Made by a program: the position numbers and the translations under genes | Origin: Simmondsia chinensis | Lineage: Eukaryota > Streptophyta > Magnoliopsida > Caryophyllales > Simmondsiaceae | DNA: 64,000 bases | Direction of reading: 5' to 3' | Assembly: GCA_018398585.1 (NCBI GenBank) | Contig: JAGTTD010000008.1 | Span: 26,063,172 to 26,127,171 of the forward strand | The notes under the pieces: generated by a model | Seen by the model: the letters and a program-made list of their open reading frames with translations, nothing else | Databases searched by the model: none | Told to the model about the DNA's origin: nothing | Shown here: positions 21,901 to 32,619 of the stretch, piece by piece | Position numbering within the stretch: position 1 is the first letter of the stretch | Layout: every line of letters starts with the position of its first letter

Positions 21901-22483
21901 AAGATCAAGTTATGGCATCAACCAAAAAAACAACTTCAGCGAGCTCACCTAAGACAACATCTACAGCACAATCAGTAGTGTCACACATGATTTCAGAAGG
22001 GAGAGATTAGTCGGGTGGATGCCTAACGGGAGCAGCAAAAAGTGTAGATCGAAGCTTATGAATAGCTTCCAACCAAGACTCATCGAGCTCAACTGATATG
22101 TCTTTAGATAGCACACTAGTCAATGGTCTAGTCAATTTTCCACGGTCCTTAAAAAATCCCTTATAGAAACTCGCATGACCTAGAAAGTCTCTAACTTGCT
22201 TCACATTTGAGGAAGGGGGCGAGTTCACATTCAAATCTATCGTGACTCTATCAACCTCAATACCCTCCTTGGACAACCTATGGCCTACTACAATTTCCTC
22301 CTGAACCATAACATCATGATTCTTCTCCCAACCCAAGACTTCTTTCATGTCCGGGTTCAACCTTCGTTGCATCTCTTTAGAAGGTTTTGCATTCTCATCA
22401 TGGGGGTCACTAACTAAAGTAGAGCAGAGTGTTTGATCCACCATCAGCAATATCCACACGAAAACACTCTGACTCATCCTCAC
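21900..22483 (-). pseudogene. Athila-like pol with RT core deleted
   Basis: The open frame 22483-22007 starts out of frame with protease, then reads KPSKEMQRRLNPDMKEVL, the N-terminal RT motif. It jumps within one codon or so (near 22333) to GWEKNHDVMVQEEIVVGHRL and VKQVRDFLGHASFYKGFFKD, which belong to the RT thumb/connection. The fingers and palm with the YxDD active site, normally about 150 residues, are missing. RNase H begins (SEIMCDTTDCAVDVVLGEL, about 21985-21930) and breaks off. The product could not reverse-transcribe. Confidence 0.85.
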
Positions 22484-23275
22484 TAGTGGGTGACAACGAA
22501 GCCTTAAAAATATGCAACCTAATAGTCATATTTGCAAAGCTAACATCCATTACCCTAGATCTAAAATTAATCGTGGCATTGGCCGTTGCTAAGAAAGGCC
22601 GACCTAGAATGACAGGGATATGGTTTTTTGGATGACTAGAAGGTTCCATGTCTGGCACAAGAAAATCAGCATGAAACATAGCTTTGTCTACTCTCACTAG
22701 CACGTTAATCAGCTCACCACGGGGGATCCCAGTTGATCTATCCGCCAACTACAAGGAATAATGTTGACACTCGCTCCTAAGTCTAGTAAAGCTTTATCGA
22801 TCGGGTAGTCTCCAAGTGAATAAGAGATGGTGGGGACACCAGGATCTTTATACTTAATTGGAGTGTCACACTTTAGAATAGAGCTCACTTGCTCGGCTAA
22901 AAATACTTTTTTAGACAGATGTGTTCTAGATCGCCTATTTTGGTTCAGTAGATCCTTAATGAACTTCGCATAGGCCGGGATCTGTTTAATTGCATCAAGA
23001 AGGGGAATGTTTATCTTCACTTGCCTAAACGTCTCCAAAATGTCTTCCCACTTCTTGTCCTTCCCATTTGGATGTGGTGCAACTAAAGCTTGGGGGAAGG
23101 GCACTCTCGGTACATATGAGGAAGGAAGATCAGAGGTCCTAAGAATGGGAGAAGGGTGCGTGACCTCATCAGTTGCCTTCTCCCTTTCCCTGCTCTTCTC
23201 TTCTCCCTCACCACTTATGGGTACTTCACTTTCAGCACTCATCCCATTGTCAACCTCCTTCCCATTTCTCAACAC
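22410..23275 (-). pseudogene. Athila-like aspartic protease
   Basis: Two frames overlap. In 23275-22709, KALLDLGASVNIIPCS carries the catalytic triad as DLG, the usual form in this lineage. In 22748-22410, LADRSTGIPRGELINVLVRV (first residue in the adjoining codons), FLVPDM and VILGRPFLATANATINF follow; ILGRPFLAT is the conserved C-terminal hallmark. A one-base shift near 22730 separates the halves. The N-terminal part has linker sequence with EGEEKSRE. It would mature the Gag-Pol polyprotein. Confidence 0.85.
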
Positions 23276-23317
23276 TGTAATGGATTTTGCTTGTTCTTGC
23301 TGAGAAGGATAGTTGTC

Positions 23318-24747
23318 TTATCTTACATAGTTCCTAGGGTTCTCTACAGCCTGGCTAGGGAGTCTTCCCTCATCTCTCCTACTCAGAGTGTTAGCTAGTT
23401 GACTTATTTGGGTTTCTAGCTTTGCAATCGATTGTGTATGGGAGTGGAGGAGTTGGGAATTAACTTCTAAACCTTTCAGCACACTCAAAACCTTCTCTTC
23501 AAAATTTGAATTAGAGCTCAAATTAGGAGGTTGAGAGTAGTTAGAAGCATACCCTTGTGGTTGAAAACCGACAGGCTGGGCCATACCAGGTTGTTGAGGT
23601 CATGGGTTCTGTTGTTATGGCATAAACTGTCCTTCTACTCCTTGCCTCCAGGACAAGTTAGGATGGTTTCTCCAGCCCGGATTATACATGTTAGAGTATG
23701 GGTCGTTTCGTGAGAATCCTTGAGCTACATTGACTTGTTTCTCCGACGACTCCACATAAGGTGAAGCAGAGGACTAGTCATGTGTAGAATGAGAGACACT
23801 AGAGCATGAAAAGCAAGCACTATGCATATTTGAAACATGAGACACATTAGGTACAGTAGAGGGGGCCAATGTCATCTTAAATAGGGAAGTTAACTGCTCT
23901 ACGGAAGAGCAAGAGAGTCTACTTTCTTATCTAAGATGGAGGTGTGAGCAATCTTATTTACTCCTCTATTTAACCTACTAGCATTAAGACGTGCATGTGC
24001 GGCAGATTGTTGTGAATTCTCATTCAAAAGTTCAAACAATTCCCACGCCTCATTCTCATTCTTTCTAAGGAACTGACTACCACACGAGGCATTAACAATT
24101 TGTTGACCCTTCTCGTTTAACCCATCCTAGAAATTTTGGGCTAGTTGCCATTTAGGGATAGCATGATGTGGACAAGCTCGTAAGTGTTCCCTAAACCTAT
24201 CCCAACTCTCGTGAAACTCCTCAGTAGGGAGTTGGGCAAAGGTGTTAATAGCTCTCCTAGCAGTGTTAGTCTAACTAATGGGATAGAATTTCTTAAGAAA
24301 TTTTTGTTGTATTTGGGTCCAAGTACGAATCATCCCACTAGGTAAGGTGCCTAACCAATATTTAGGCTTTTCCTTTAAAGAGAAAGGAAAGAGGCAAAGT
24401 AAGATGGCGTCATCACTAACGTTAGAAATCCTGAAGGTTGAGCAAACGTCCATGAAACTGTCCAAGTGTGTGTCCGGGTTCTCATTACCAAAGCCATGGA
24501 ATGAAGGAAGCATCTGTATGGTATGTGGCTTAAGCTCGAACTGATGAGCTATAGGTGGCAACCTAATGCATGAGGGTGAAGTGTATGTGGTGGGAGTAAA
24601 GTAGTCCAAAAGTGTACGTGGTTGTTGTTCGTCAGCCATTACAGTTTGTGCTCGGTGTTGGGCTCTAAGGTCTCTTAAAGTTCTTTCAATTTCAGGGTCG
24701 AATATAATAAGGTCCAGAGACAAACAGCGATGACCTTGTATGAACAA
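23318..24747 (-). pseudogene. Athila-like gag
   Basis: The frame 24747-24271 encodes FDPEIERTLRDLRAQHRAQT, FELKPHTIQMLPSFHGFGNE, SDDAILLCLFPFSLKEKPKYWL and QKFLKKFYP, the gag capsid domain of Athila. It stops before the conserved continuation, which reappears in other frames at 24270-23900 (for example ESWDRFREHL and AIPKWQLAQNF). The C-terminal part 23584-23318 (LKGLEVNSQLLHSHTQSIAK, then LETQISQLANTL) has the typical coiled-coil-like stretch before protease. At least three stops interrupt it. Confidence 0.9.
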
Positions 24748-25109
24748 TTAACCACACAAAGCAAGTAAATTAAAAATTAAATAAGCAAAACAGATAAAAC
24801 AGATGAAACAAATACTAAAAAAAAAAAGATAGTTAACAAAATACTCTAAAATCTACTTATGCACAAAAATCACAAGAAAAAAAATAATGCTAATAAAAAG
24901 AAAAGAAATTTTTTTTATTTTTTAATTTTATTTTTAGAAAAGAGACAATAACAGTCAAAGAGAATTAAAAATATAAAATCCTAAATTAAGAATCAAATTG
25001 AGATTTCAAATCCTGAGTTAAAAAATTAAATAAATTAATTTAAAATTAAACAAGAAATAGAAAGTTAAAAATCAAAGAAAATCACAAAAATAAAATCACG
25101 AACGTTGCC
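24748..25109 (-). other. Athila-like leader, AT-rich
   Basis: No gene is seen. This is an A/T-rich 5' untranslated leader between the primer site and gag, with several A-rich repeats (aaaattaaaca, aaaaataaaatcac). It corresponds to the non-coding region that precedes gag in Athila elements. Confidence 0.7.
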
Positions 25110-25134
25110 CAGCCCCCGGCAACGGCGCCAAAAT
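25110..25134 (-). other. tRNA primer-binding site of the Athila-like element
   Basis: Plus strand agcccccggcaacggcgcca; on the minus strand it reads tggcgccgttgccgggggct, two or three bases from the LTR edge. TGGCGCCGTTGCCGGG is the primer site reported for Athila-type elements (tRNA-Asp). It fixes the high-coordinate LTR as the 5' LTR. Confidence 0.9.
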
Positions 25135-25136
25135 CT

Positions 25137-26429
25137 TTATGTGTTTTTCTACGTCTATCAAAATTTAATATATAACCCTATCTATTAAACAAGCCTAAAT
25201 TGAAGTGTAGGGCGAGAGGGTGTCGGACCACAGGGACTAAGAGTGAGTGAATTTAATCTATGATCTAAATTGATTTAAGGAAAAGTGAAAATTTTGTGTT
25301 AAATAATCTAGAAAACGACAATTAAACTAAAGTAATCTACTACTAATCAAGAACGAGCATTAAATTGGAGCCTAGGGTTTCGAATCCATCGTTAGCCAAT
25401 TAGTTTTGCGTTAACTCTTAAATTGGAATTATTGATTGTCACAATGGTAGCGGCTTAGGCTACAAGCTTCAACCTACTAAGATAATGCTGTTAGTATTGC
25501 ATATTGACCCTATCTAACTAAAGCATAAAAATATAATACTTCAAATAATTATCTCGACCAAGTAATTCATGTAAACAATCAAATTAACCCAAATTAAAAG
25601 TAAACAAAAGTAAAGGCTAAGATTTCATTTAACCCCAGAGAGCAAGTTAGCTCTTCATCAAGGATGATCCGGTGAAGGAAGAGATAAACGAACTCATGTC
25701 GGTCTTCACGCTAATTTCGCTCTTGTTCCAATTTAACGAAAAAAATAAAAAATAATATAAAACAAGGGGAGACAGAGAGAGCTGAGAGAAGGGGGAGAAA
25801 ACAGGGGCCGTTCGTCAATCAGCACCCAAAAAGACAGAGAGCCCCAAGATCGAACGCCTCTCCTCCTTTTAATTCGAAGATGCCGCTGCTAACGAAACCC
25901 TAAGTCGGTGCTGGTGGTGGGCCAGACGCTGGTGGGGGTTGGGCTTCGGAAAGATGACAATGATAGTGTCGGTGGCTGGTGAAGTTGGGCCTGCGTTTGG
26001 GCCTGTGCTACTGCTGGTCGACGGGCTGGAGAGGACAGTGACGTGCTGGGCCTGGGTCGGGCTTAAGTTGTGGCGTGGTGGTCGTGCCAAGATGAGCTGG
26101 TGGAGGTTGATGGGTTGGGCTGAGGACGAGCTGATGCTGCGGGTTGTGTTTGGGCCGAACAGTGCTGGTGCGGTGGCTTTGGGTTGAAGCTTCTGAATAG
26201 TGCTCGTGCGGATCGGGCTTATACGTTGTTGTCCCGAATTTCGATTGATTTGATTTAATTATTTGAGTGTCGAATTTATCTTATTTGCATCCAAATTTGA
26301 CAATTTTCCTAACTTTTTTTTCAAACCTGTTAAATATAAAAATTGGCAAAATGAGTGTAGAACTATAATTAAACATGTACAAAATAATTAAAATAACAAT
26401 TAAAAGATGCCTAAATACGAGACGCATCA
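25137..26429 (-). repeat. Athila-like 5' LTR (1293 bp)
   Basis: It runs from (t)tatgtgtttttc to gacgcatca and aligns with 19125-20591. Its terminal dinucleotide next to the primer site is mutated (TT for TG). An approximately 150-bp segment between gcata and aaaatataatac is missing, bounded by a 'ta' that could be deletion microhomology. The reading-frame-rich GC block (25880-26170) is shared with the other LTR but encodes no recognised protein. Confidence 0.9.
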
Positions 26430-26434
26430 TCTAT

Positions 26435-27105
26435 TAGCTTGATTTATTGGTTGATTTACCATATTGGCTAAGTAAATAATTGATTAATGGATTACCTTTA
26501 GCTTAATTTTTGAATTACTTTCCTTCATTTTGCTCATTCGAAGATTTGATTGATTCATTACTATAGTAGCTTAATTTTTAAATTAGTTTCCCTCATTTTG
26601 CTTATTTAAAGATTGATTGATTCAATAAAGCTAAAAACTTACCCATTTAGAATTTGATATGTTTGATTTGATCATGCTTTTCAAAATACCAATCTTAAAT
26701 AATATTTTTATCGACAAAGGCTTAAATTTTACTTGAATATTTTTCAAATAAAATTTGGAAATTAAATTTCAAAAACATTTTTACTAGAGCATCAAAAAAA
26801 AATTATTAAGATTTTGTCTCAATTGATATATCCCGTATCTATGTCCTAGAAAATAAAAATAAATGACTTTAAGGCACTTGGACTCGGATCTCGTTCTCTT
26901 CAATTTTGGATGAATCTTCTCTTCAACTTTGATCTCTTTTTTTTCTTGATTCACTAACTTGGAAAGCTTGGTATCAACATGATTAGACTTGACTTTTCCT
27001 GGCTTTCATATAGGTCATTTAGAAACAAGATTAGAACAATTTAACCACAATGACTAAATGATTGTTATCATCAAAATTATAATATAAGTGGCTTTAGCGC
27101 CCACA
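26435..27105 (-). repeat. SIRE-like 3' LTR, proximal part
   Basis: It continues the LTR interrupted at 19124: tagcttgattta.tggttgatttaccat and the following text match the 5' LTR from about 33450 to 34111. It ends in gctttagcgcccaca, where the minus-strand LTR starts TGTGGGCGC, directly next to the polypurine tract at 27106. Confidence 0.85.
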
Positions 27106-27120
27106 ATCTCCCCCTTTTTG
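27106..27120 (-). other. SIRE-like polypurine tract
   Basis: Plus strand atctccccctttttg; on the minus strand it is caaaaagggggagat, directly before the LTR start TGTGGGC. Two near-copies with their downstream context lie further inside at about 27468-27496 and 27610-27638. Confidence 0.85.
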
Positions 27121-28130
27121 ATGATGACAAATATTTGTATTTTCTCTTAAAAATATGAAAGTTGAAGTATACAATTTACCATAAAAATATTTGACTGCTC
27201 AAATCATATAAATTATCACTTTGTACCAAGTCATGGAGTTATATATAACATGTTAAAAGTTCAAACTCAAGTGTCTGCCCTATGTTAATGCATTTTAAGA
27301 ATCACACAGTCATTTGCTTAGCTTCAACATCATTTTTGACGTTTCTCAATCAAACACAAACTTCATACCATGGTTGATGCATTTAAGAGTTAAATGTTCA
27401 ATAACTTACACCAAGCATCATTTTATAACATGAATCAACTAAACAAGATTCAACTAAACACCAATTTCTCTCCCCCTTTGTCATCAACAAAAAGAGAATA
27501 AAGCAATTAGATGCATCGTGTTTGATATTTCTCTCCCCTTCATGATTTATGGCAAGTATTTTGACAGGGAATAATTTGCGCCATGTTAAAAGCAACATAA
27601 ACAACACAATCTCTCTCCCCCTTTATCATCAACAAAAAGTAATAAGTGAGGGGATTTATATATTGAAGTTCAAAATGCAAAGGTAGTTTTTACATATGTA
27701 GCTCGATATGTTAAGGATAATTTCACCTCTTTTTTTTTTGATATAATGTTTCACCCTTTTTTTTAAAAATATTTCCATATGCCTAATAAGGTGAATAATT
27801 TTTCACAAAGCAATATTTTTAAACTTGAAGTTTTGCAATTCCCATAATGCATTTACAACTCTGATCGAAGTTATGAACACGAATGTAACAGAATATTTAA
27901 GTTAAAAAAATATTGGAGAGATCGAAAGCAACTCAATTTTGTTGTTTCCTTTAAAAAACTATTTCCAAGCAGTAATATCCATTAGATTGGATAAGAATAC
28001 TTGGACAATTGTACTCCACCAAGTTAAATCTTTGAGAGCATTTTCAATATAACCATGCATATGAAATTAACGTACACAAGTAATATATTTCACCATGTTA
28101 ATCCTTCTTTTAGTATCACAAATTTGTTCC
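27121..28130 (-). other. SIRE-like 3' non-coding region with repeated polypurine-like blocks
   Basis: No gene is recognised between RNase H and the 3' LTR. In SIRE elements this interval can hold an env-like ORF; none is visible here, only short open stretches. The block tctctccccctttgtcatcaac followed by aaaaag occurs at 27468-27496 and again, with one change, at about 27610-27638. It resembles the true tract plus gatgatgacaaa at 27106-27132. A third, weaker match (tttctctccccttcatgat) is at 27527. Confidence 0.65.
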
Positions 28131-28620
28131 ATATAGAGGCCTAGTAAAATTATCTAGCCGTTGATCATTTGTGGGCACAGATTTTACGACATCTCCTTTG
28201 AGCACAAGATCACAAATGATATGATATCTACCTCTATATAATTGGCTCTAAAATGTTGAGCTAGAGGTTTGGTTTGGCTCTAAGATGTTGAGCTAGAGGT
28301 TTGGTTAAGCATATTGTACTAGCATTATCATACATAATAAGAGCATGATCAATATGAATGCCTTACTCATCAAATTCATGCATTAACCAAGATATTTTAG
28401 CATAATGACATGTACAAGTAATGTATTTGACATTTATGGAGGATGAGGCAATGTTCCTTTTTTTTTTTTTTTTTTTAACCTTGACACTAATGCATGACCA
28501 ATAAATTGACAAGTTCCACAATTCAATTTATAGTCCATTTTGAAACAATTAAAATTCACATCATTATAGCGAACTAGATCTAGGGAATCACACTTGGATA
28601 GAACAAGTCTAAGTACCAAC
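28130..28620 (-). pseudogene. SIRE-like RNase H (broken)
   Basis: The frame 28619-28440 reads SLDLVRYNDVNFNCFKMDYK and LNCGTCQFIGHALVSRLKKK, matching the copia RNase H pattern 'L.GY.D.DFAG...D.KSTSG....G..LVSW.SKKQ'. The family's first Asp (YSDADFAG) is retained in the YND position, but many substitutions and a homopolymer T run (28459-28478) break the frame. Further pieces (KYITCTCHYAKISWLMHEF; DHALIMYDNASTICLTKPL) continue to about 28260. A 32-bp duplication at 28242-28305 lies within it. Confidence 0.75.
28242..28305. repeat. Two-copy 32-bp tandem duplication
   Basis: Units 28242-28273 and 28274-28305 (ttggctctaa.atgttgagct, then agaggtttggt) differ at one base. The near identity means the duplication is recent relative to the decay of the surrounding RNase H. 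Confidence 0.9.
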
Positions 28621-28739
28621 TAGGCATCGAAAAAATTCTTTTCATGGAACATTATTACGATTCTTTTTAGACATGTATGAAATCAATCACATATGCACAC
28701 ATTAAACAATATCAAGTCTATTCGTGAATGCTAAACAAG

Positions 28740-29240
28740 GGATTGAACCATATCTCTATTTAGCTTTTTGATCCACCTTTTTACCTTTTCAACTATGTCT
28801 CGCCTGTGTGTTGAGCTCATTGGTTCTTAAATTTTCCATGCCAAACTACTTAAGCATTTTCTTGATGTACTTGACTTGTTTCATTAAAAAATATTTCCTT
28901 ACTTTGCCTCATTTGCAAATTCTTCACAACAAGATGGGTTTGTAGCACCAAGCAATCTATCATCAACATAAATTTGTACAATGAGAACATCATTTCTAGA
29001 GTGTTTGAGAAAAAGTGTTATGTCAACCTTTCCTTTTGAAAATCCATTTTGTATTAGAAAAGAACTCAATATCTCATACCAAGCTCTAGGAGCTTGGTTC
29101 AACCCACACAGAGCCTTTTTGAGTTTAAGAACATGTTTGAGAAATTTGTCATCCTTAAAACTAAGTGGTTGTTCATGATTAACTTCTTTTGTAATAAAAC
29201 CACTCAAACATTCACTTTTCACATCCATTTTGAATAAAGT
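28740..29240 (-). pseudogene. SIRE-like reverse transcriptase, core and C-terminal part
   Basis: The frame 29228-28899 encodes MDVKSECLSGFITKEVNHEQ, LKLKKALCGLNQAPRAWYE and VDITLFLKHSRNDVLIVQI, followed by the active site YVDD (codons at 28970-28959) and then GATN..CCEEFA. This is the SIRE lineage pattern, with both catalytic Asp residues intact. In functional members the site is followed by IIFGAT; here it is RLLGAT. A stop and frameshifts follow (about 28890-28740). RT synthesises element cDNA in the virus-like particle. Confidence 0.9.
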
Positions 29241-30192
29241 TCAAAATTTTTGAATAAAACAAAGGCACAAAAGTGTCTAATAGATTCTCATCTAACAATG
29301 GGTGCAGAGTTCTTTTCACAGTCTATACCTTCTTCTTGGTTATAGCATTCAGATACTATCCTTTCCTTGTTTCTTACCACATTGAGAGGGATCACCGTTG
29401 ATTTGACTTGTTGGGTGATCCTTCAAGAATTTCCAGTCACATGTAGCACGTCTTCCTCTTTGGATTCTACATTTTCGTCTTTTGGTTTATCCATTCGAGC
29501 TTTGAGTTTATCCTTTGTATGATGTTTATTAATTTGATTAATATATGATAATCATCACAAGGAATTCAACAGGACAAAACATTACTTACATCAAAAACCA
29601 CAAGTATAGACTCTTCTTTAACCTTCGTCATTTTATTATAGACTCTATATGCTTTGTTAGTTAGAGAACATCCAGTAAAAATACCTTCAACCACTCATGG
29701 GTCAAATTTACCATGATTTTTTTGCCATTGTTGTGAATGAAGCATTTGCATCCAAAAGGTTTAAAGTATACAATGTTTCATTTTCTACCTCTATAAAGTT
29801 TGTAGGGTGTTTTCTTCAAAGGTTTTACTAAAGCTTGATTTAAGATGTAGCAAGAGGCGTCCACGGCTCCGGCCCAAAATGATTTTGGCAAATTGTTTTC
29901 ACAAATCATGGTTCTTGCCATCTATTCAAGAATTATATTTTTCCTTTCAACCACTCCATTTTGTTGAGGAGTTCTAGGTGCCGAAATGGTCAATTTCAAA
30001 GTAATCACAATGATTCTCAAAGTCGTCATTTTCAAATTCGCCACCATGATCACTTCTAACCGAAGTAATTTTTAAATCGTTTTTATTTTGCACCTTTCTA
30101 CAAAACTTTTTAAATTTATCAAATGTTTCACTTTTATGAGAAATGAATAGGCATAAAGTAAAACAAGAGTAATCATCAACAATTACAAGTCC
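29241..30192 (-). pseudogene. SIRE-like integrase and RT N-terminus (broken)
   Basis: Short blocks in alternating frames match the copia integrase and RT approach in order: SDHGGEFENDDFE (about 30060-30020), an 'STK-WSG-KEKYNS' version of the family QNGVVERKNRT segment (29965-29930), 'LLHLKSSFSKTFEENTLQTL' (29845-29800), FKPFGCKCFIHNN (29765-29725), then the linker to RT. The integrase Asp of SDHGGEF and a downstream glutamate context are recognisable. Stops appear on average every 20-30 codons. Confidence 0.7.
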
Positions 30193-30819
30193 CTATCGCT
30201 TTCCACCAAGGCTTAAATGGCGAGTAGGACCAAACAAGTCTATATGTAAGAGTTCAAGATGCCTTGATGCTGAAACTACATTCCTGGGTTTGAATGAAGA
30301 TTTAATTTGTTTGCCATATTGACATACATCACAAATATGATCTTTTTCAAATTTTAGCTTTGGTAATCCTCTAACAAGATCATTTTTTGAAAGTTTCGAA
30401 ATCAACTCCATACTAGCATGACCGAATCTTTTAGGCCAAATCCAAGGATCATTTTCATCCAAAACATTAAAGCCCTTTAATGAATCTACACAATCAAGAT
30501 CAATCATAAATACACTTTCACATTGTAAATCAACAAGCAAAATTTCATTTGTTTGAGCAAGTTTAACTATGTATCTAGATGAATCAAACTTCACACAATA
30601 GCCTTTATCACATAATTGACTAATTCTTAGAAGATTATGCTTAAGACCTTCAACATGTAAGATATCTCCAATGCAAGGAGAAGAGTTAGAAGTAATGTTA
30701 CCAATAAAGATTATTTTTCCTTTCTTGTTGTCGCCGAAAGTGATATTTCCTTTTTTTGACATTAGTGAAGTGAACTTAGATTTATCTCTGGTCATGTGTC
30801 TTGAGCAACCACTATCCAA
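30193..30819 (-). pseudogene. SIRE-like protease and integrase zinc-binding domain (208-codon open frame)
   Basis: The longest intact frame of this element. It starts at the protease active site, MDSGCSRHMT (DSG), passes through GNITFGDNKKGKIIFIGNI and KHNLLRISQLCDKGYCVKFD, and enters the integrase zinc-binding segment RFGHASMELISKLSKNDLV then CDVCQYGKQIKSSFK (H..H..C..C), ending at HIDLFGPTR. All are SIRE-lineage landmarks. It is in frame for over 600 bases, so this segment has decayed less than its neighbours. The N-terminal protease residues upstream of DSG lie in the preceding frame. Confidence 0.9.
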
Positions 30820-30868
30820 GTACCACTTTTGGTTTTTGCTTTAGATTTTCATACAAACCTATCACAAT

Positions 30869-32580
30869 TCAAACACTTTTAGGCATACAAATTTTCTTGG
30901 GTTCTTTATTGTTATCCTTTGCATTTGGTGGTCGAGATCCTTTTGGGACCCAAATCATCTTTGTCTTTCTCAATGTCATTTTGAAAGGACATTCGTACAC
31001 GATATACCCATGGTCACCATAATAGTTGCGTCTTATAGAGATTGTTGGAGGTGAAGAGATTTTAACAAAAAGAACATTCAAAATTTTCTTTTGAACATTC
31101 CCATTATATTTAATTCCTTCTTTGTTATAGACCAGTTTTTGAGATGAGAGAATTTTGTCAAGTGTTTCTTGCCCTTTGAAAATTTTGTTTGAGATTTTCG
31201 AAAGTTCTTCCATTCTTTCTTTTACAGACACATTCTCCTTTAAGAGTGATTTATCTTCTTTGGATTTTCCTTTTTCATTTTTTTCCTTTAAAATGTAAAG
31301 TGTTTCTTCCAATGCTTGTTTTTCATTGTTTAGTTTTATGATTTCATCATTTATTTTCAAGTTCAAGCAATAAATGTTGTTTTGAATCTTTTTCTAAACC
31401 CGTCTTTTCAAGACCTTTTATGAAAGTGTTGTGTCGTTTTTCAATTTTCTATATTTCTCATATAAATCATGAAAACCAGCAACAAGTTCATCATAGGATA
31501 GATAGATTGCCTCATCTTCTTCAGTACTATCATCATCAATGGCCAAAAGACAAAAGTTGGCTACTTCGTCTTTACTTTCTTTATCGGAATCATCGTCGCT
31601 ATCTCCCCAAACCGCAAATGCTTTCTTCCATCCTTCCTTTTCGTCCTTTTTTATGAATTTATTGAAGGACTTCTTATTTTTTGGCTTGGGACAATACCTC
31701 TTAAGATGTCTAGTTTCTCCAAACTCATAGCAAGTTGGTTCATCCCTAGAGGAAGATGATCCTTTTTAAATTTTTTCTTAAACCTTGTTTTTTTAAGACA
31801 TTTTGTAAAACGTGTTCGCCACCATAACAACTTCATCATCACTTTCGTCACTTGGAGATGATTTAAATGCTCTGTCTTTACTTTTCTTTTGTTTTTCTTC
31901 TTCCTTAAATTCTTCCATGTCAATCTCATGGATCATGAGATTTTCAATTAGTTTATCAAGTTTATAGGTGGAGAGGTTATGAGCTTCTCGAATAGCGGTA
32001 ACCTTGCCTTGCCATGAAATAGGAAGACATCTAAGGATTTTACTAACTTGCTTCTCATTTGAATACATTTTTCCAAGAGTTTAGAGTTTGTTAGTAATGT
32101 CAAAAAATCTAGTGTACATTTCTTTTATTGATTCCTCTAGTTTCATTTTAAAAAGCTCGTAGGATCTTACCAATATGTTTATTTTTGAAGGCTTAACTTG
32201 GTCCGTACCTTCATAGGTGAGCTCTAGCTTGTCCCAAATCTCCTTTGCCAATTGGCAACCTAACACATGATTAAAGACATTTGGGGAAATAGCATAGAGT
32301 AATGATAATAGGCCTTTGCATTTTTTGCAATTTTTTCTTCATCATCTTGCATAAGCTCATTTTCCTCTTTTCAATAGTTTTTCCTCCATGTTTCTTTGAA
32401 GCTACCTAATCACCATTTTCACATTATAAGCCATAGATCAAAATCAATGGATATAATATAAAGTCTCATTCTAAGATTCTAAAAGGGAAAATCTTCCCCA
32501 TCAAAAAGAGGAGGCTTGTTGGTCAATTGACCCTCAACCAAGATAGGAGTGAATGTTGCCACAGCGTCACTCTAAGGTTG
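30869..32580 (-). pseudogene. SIRE-like gag
   Basis: N-terminal pieces at about 32550-32270 (NKPPLFDGEDFPF.NLRMRL) are the typical SIRE gag start. Then come 32266-32081 (LTYEGTDQVKPSKINILVRS, YELFKMKLEESIKEMYTRF), 32068-31793 (KILRCLPISWQGKVTAIREA) and a zinc-knuckle remnant near 31725-31690 (CYEFGETRHLKRYC). In that knuckle the second Cys of the CCHC motif is Phe. The C-terminal coiled-coil-like part is 31366-31150 (LNNEKQALEETLYILKEKNE). Stops and shifts separate the pieces. Gag would form the particle. Confidence 0.85.
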
Positions 32581-32604
32581 TTGGACCAAAAAAAAAAGAG
32601 TACT

Positions 32605-32619
32605 AGCTCTGATACAAAT
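32605..32619 (-). other. Primer-binding site of the SIRE-like element
   Basis: Plus strand tagctctgatacaaat; on the minus strand it is atttgtatcagagcta, two bases from the LTR end. The tRNA-iMet primer complement is TGGTATCAGAGC; here the first G's are changed (TTGTATCAGAGC). It fixes the LTR boundary at 32620. Confidence 0.85.

Larger units (their letters stand above)
19125..26429 (-). mobile_element. Athila-like Ty3/gypsy element inserted in the SIRE LTR
   Basis: LTRs are at 19125-20591 and 25137-26429, with TGATG...CATCA termini. A perfect 5-bp target duplication TCTAT flanks them (19120-19124 and 26430-26434). A primer site complementary to the tRNA-Asp type used by Athila (tggcgccgttgccggg on the minus strand) adjoins the 5' LTR, and a polypurine tract adjoins the 3' LTR. 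The interior holds gag, protease and only the edges of RT/RNase H; RT core, integrase and env-like ORF are absent. At 7.3 kb it is shorter than typical Athila elements (about 10-12 kb), in line with internal deletion. Confidence 0.95.

Noticed and set aside
22709..23398. Plus-strand open frames over the Athila protease (23007-23303, 23156-23398)
   Set aside because: Shadows of the minus-strand protease, which has clear family motifs.
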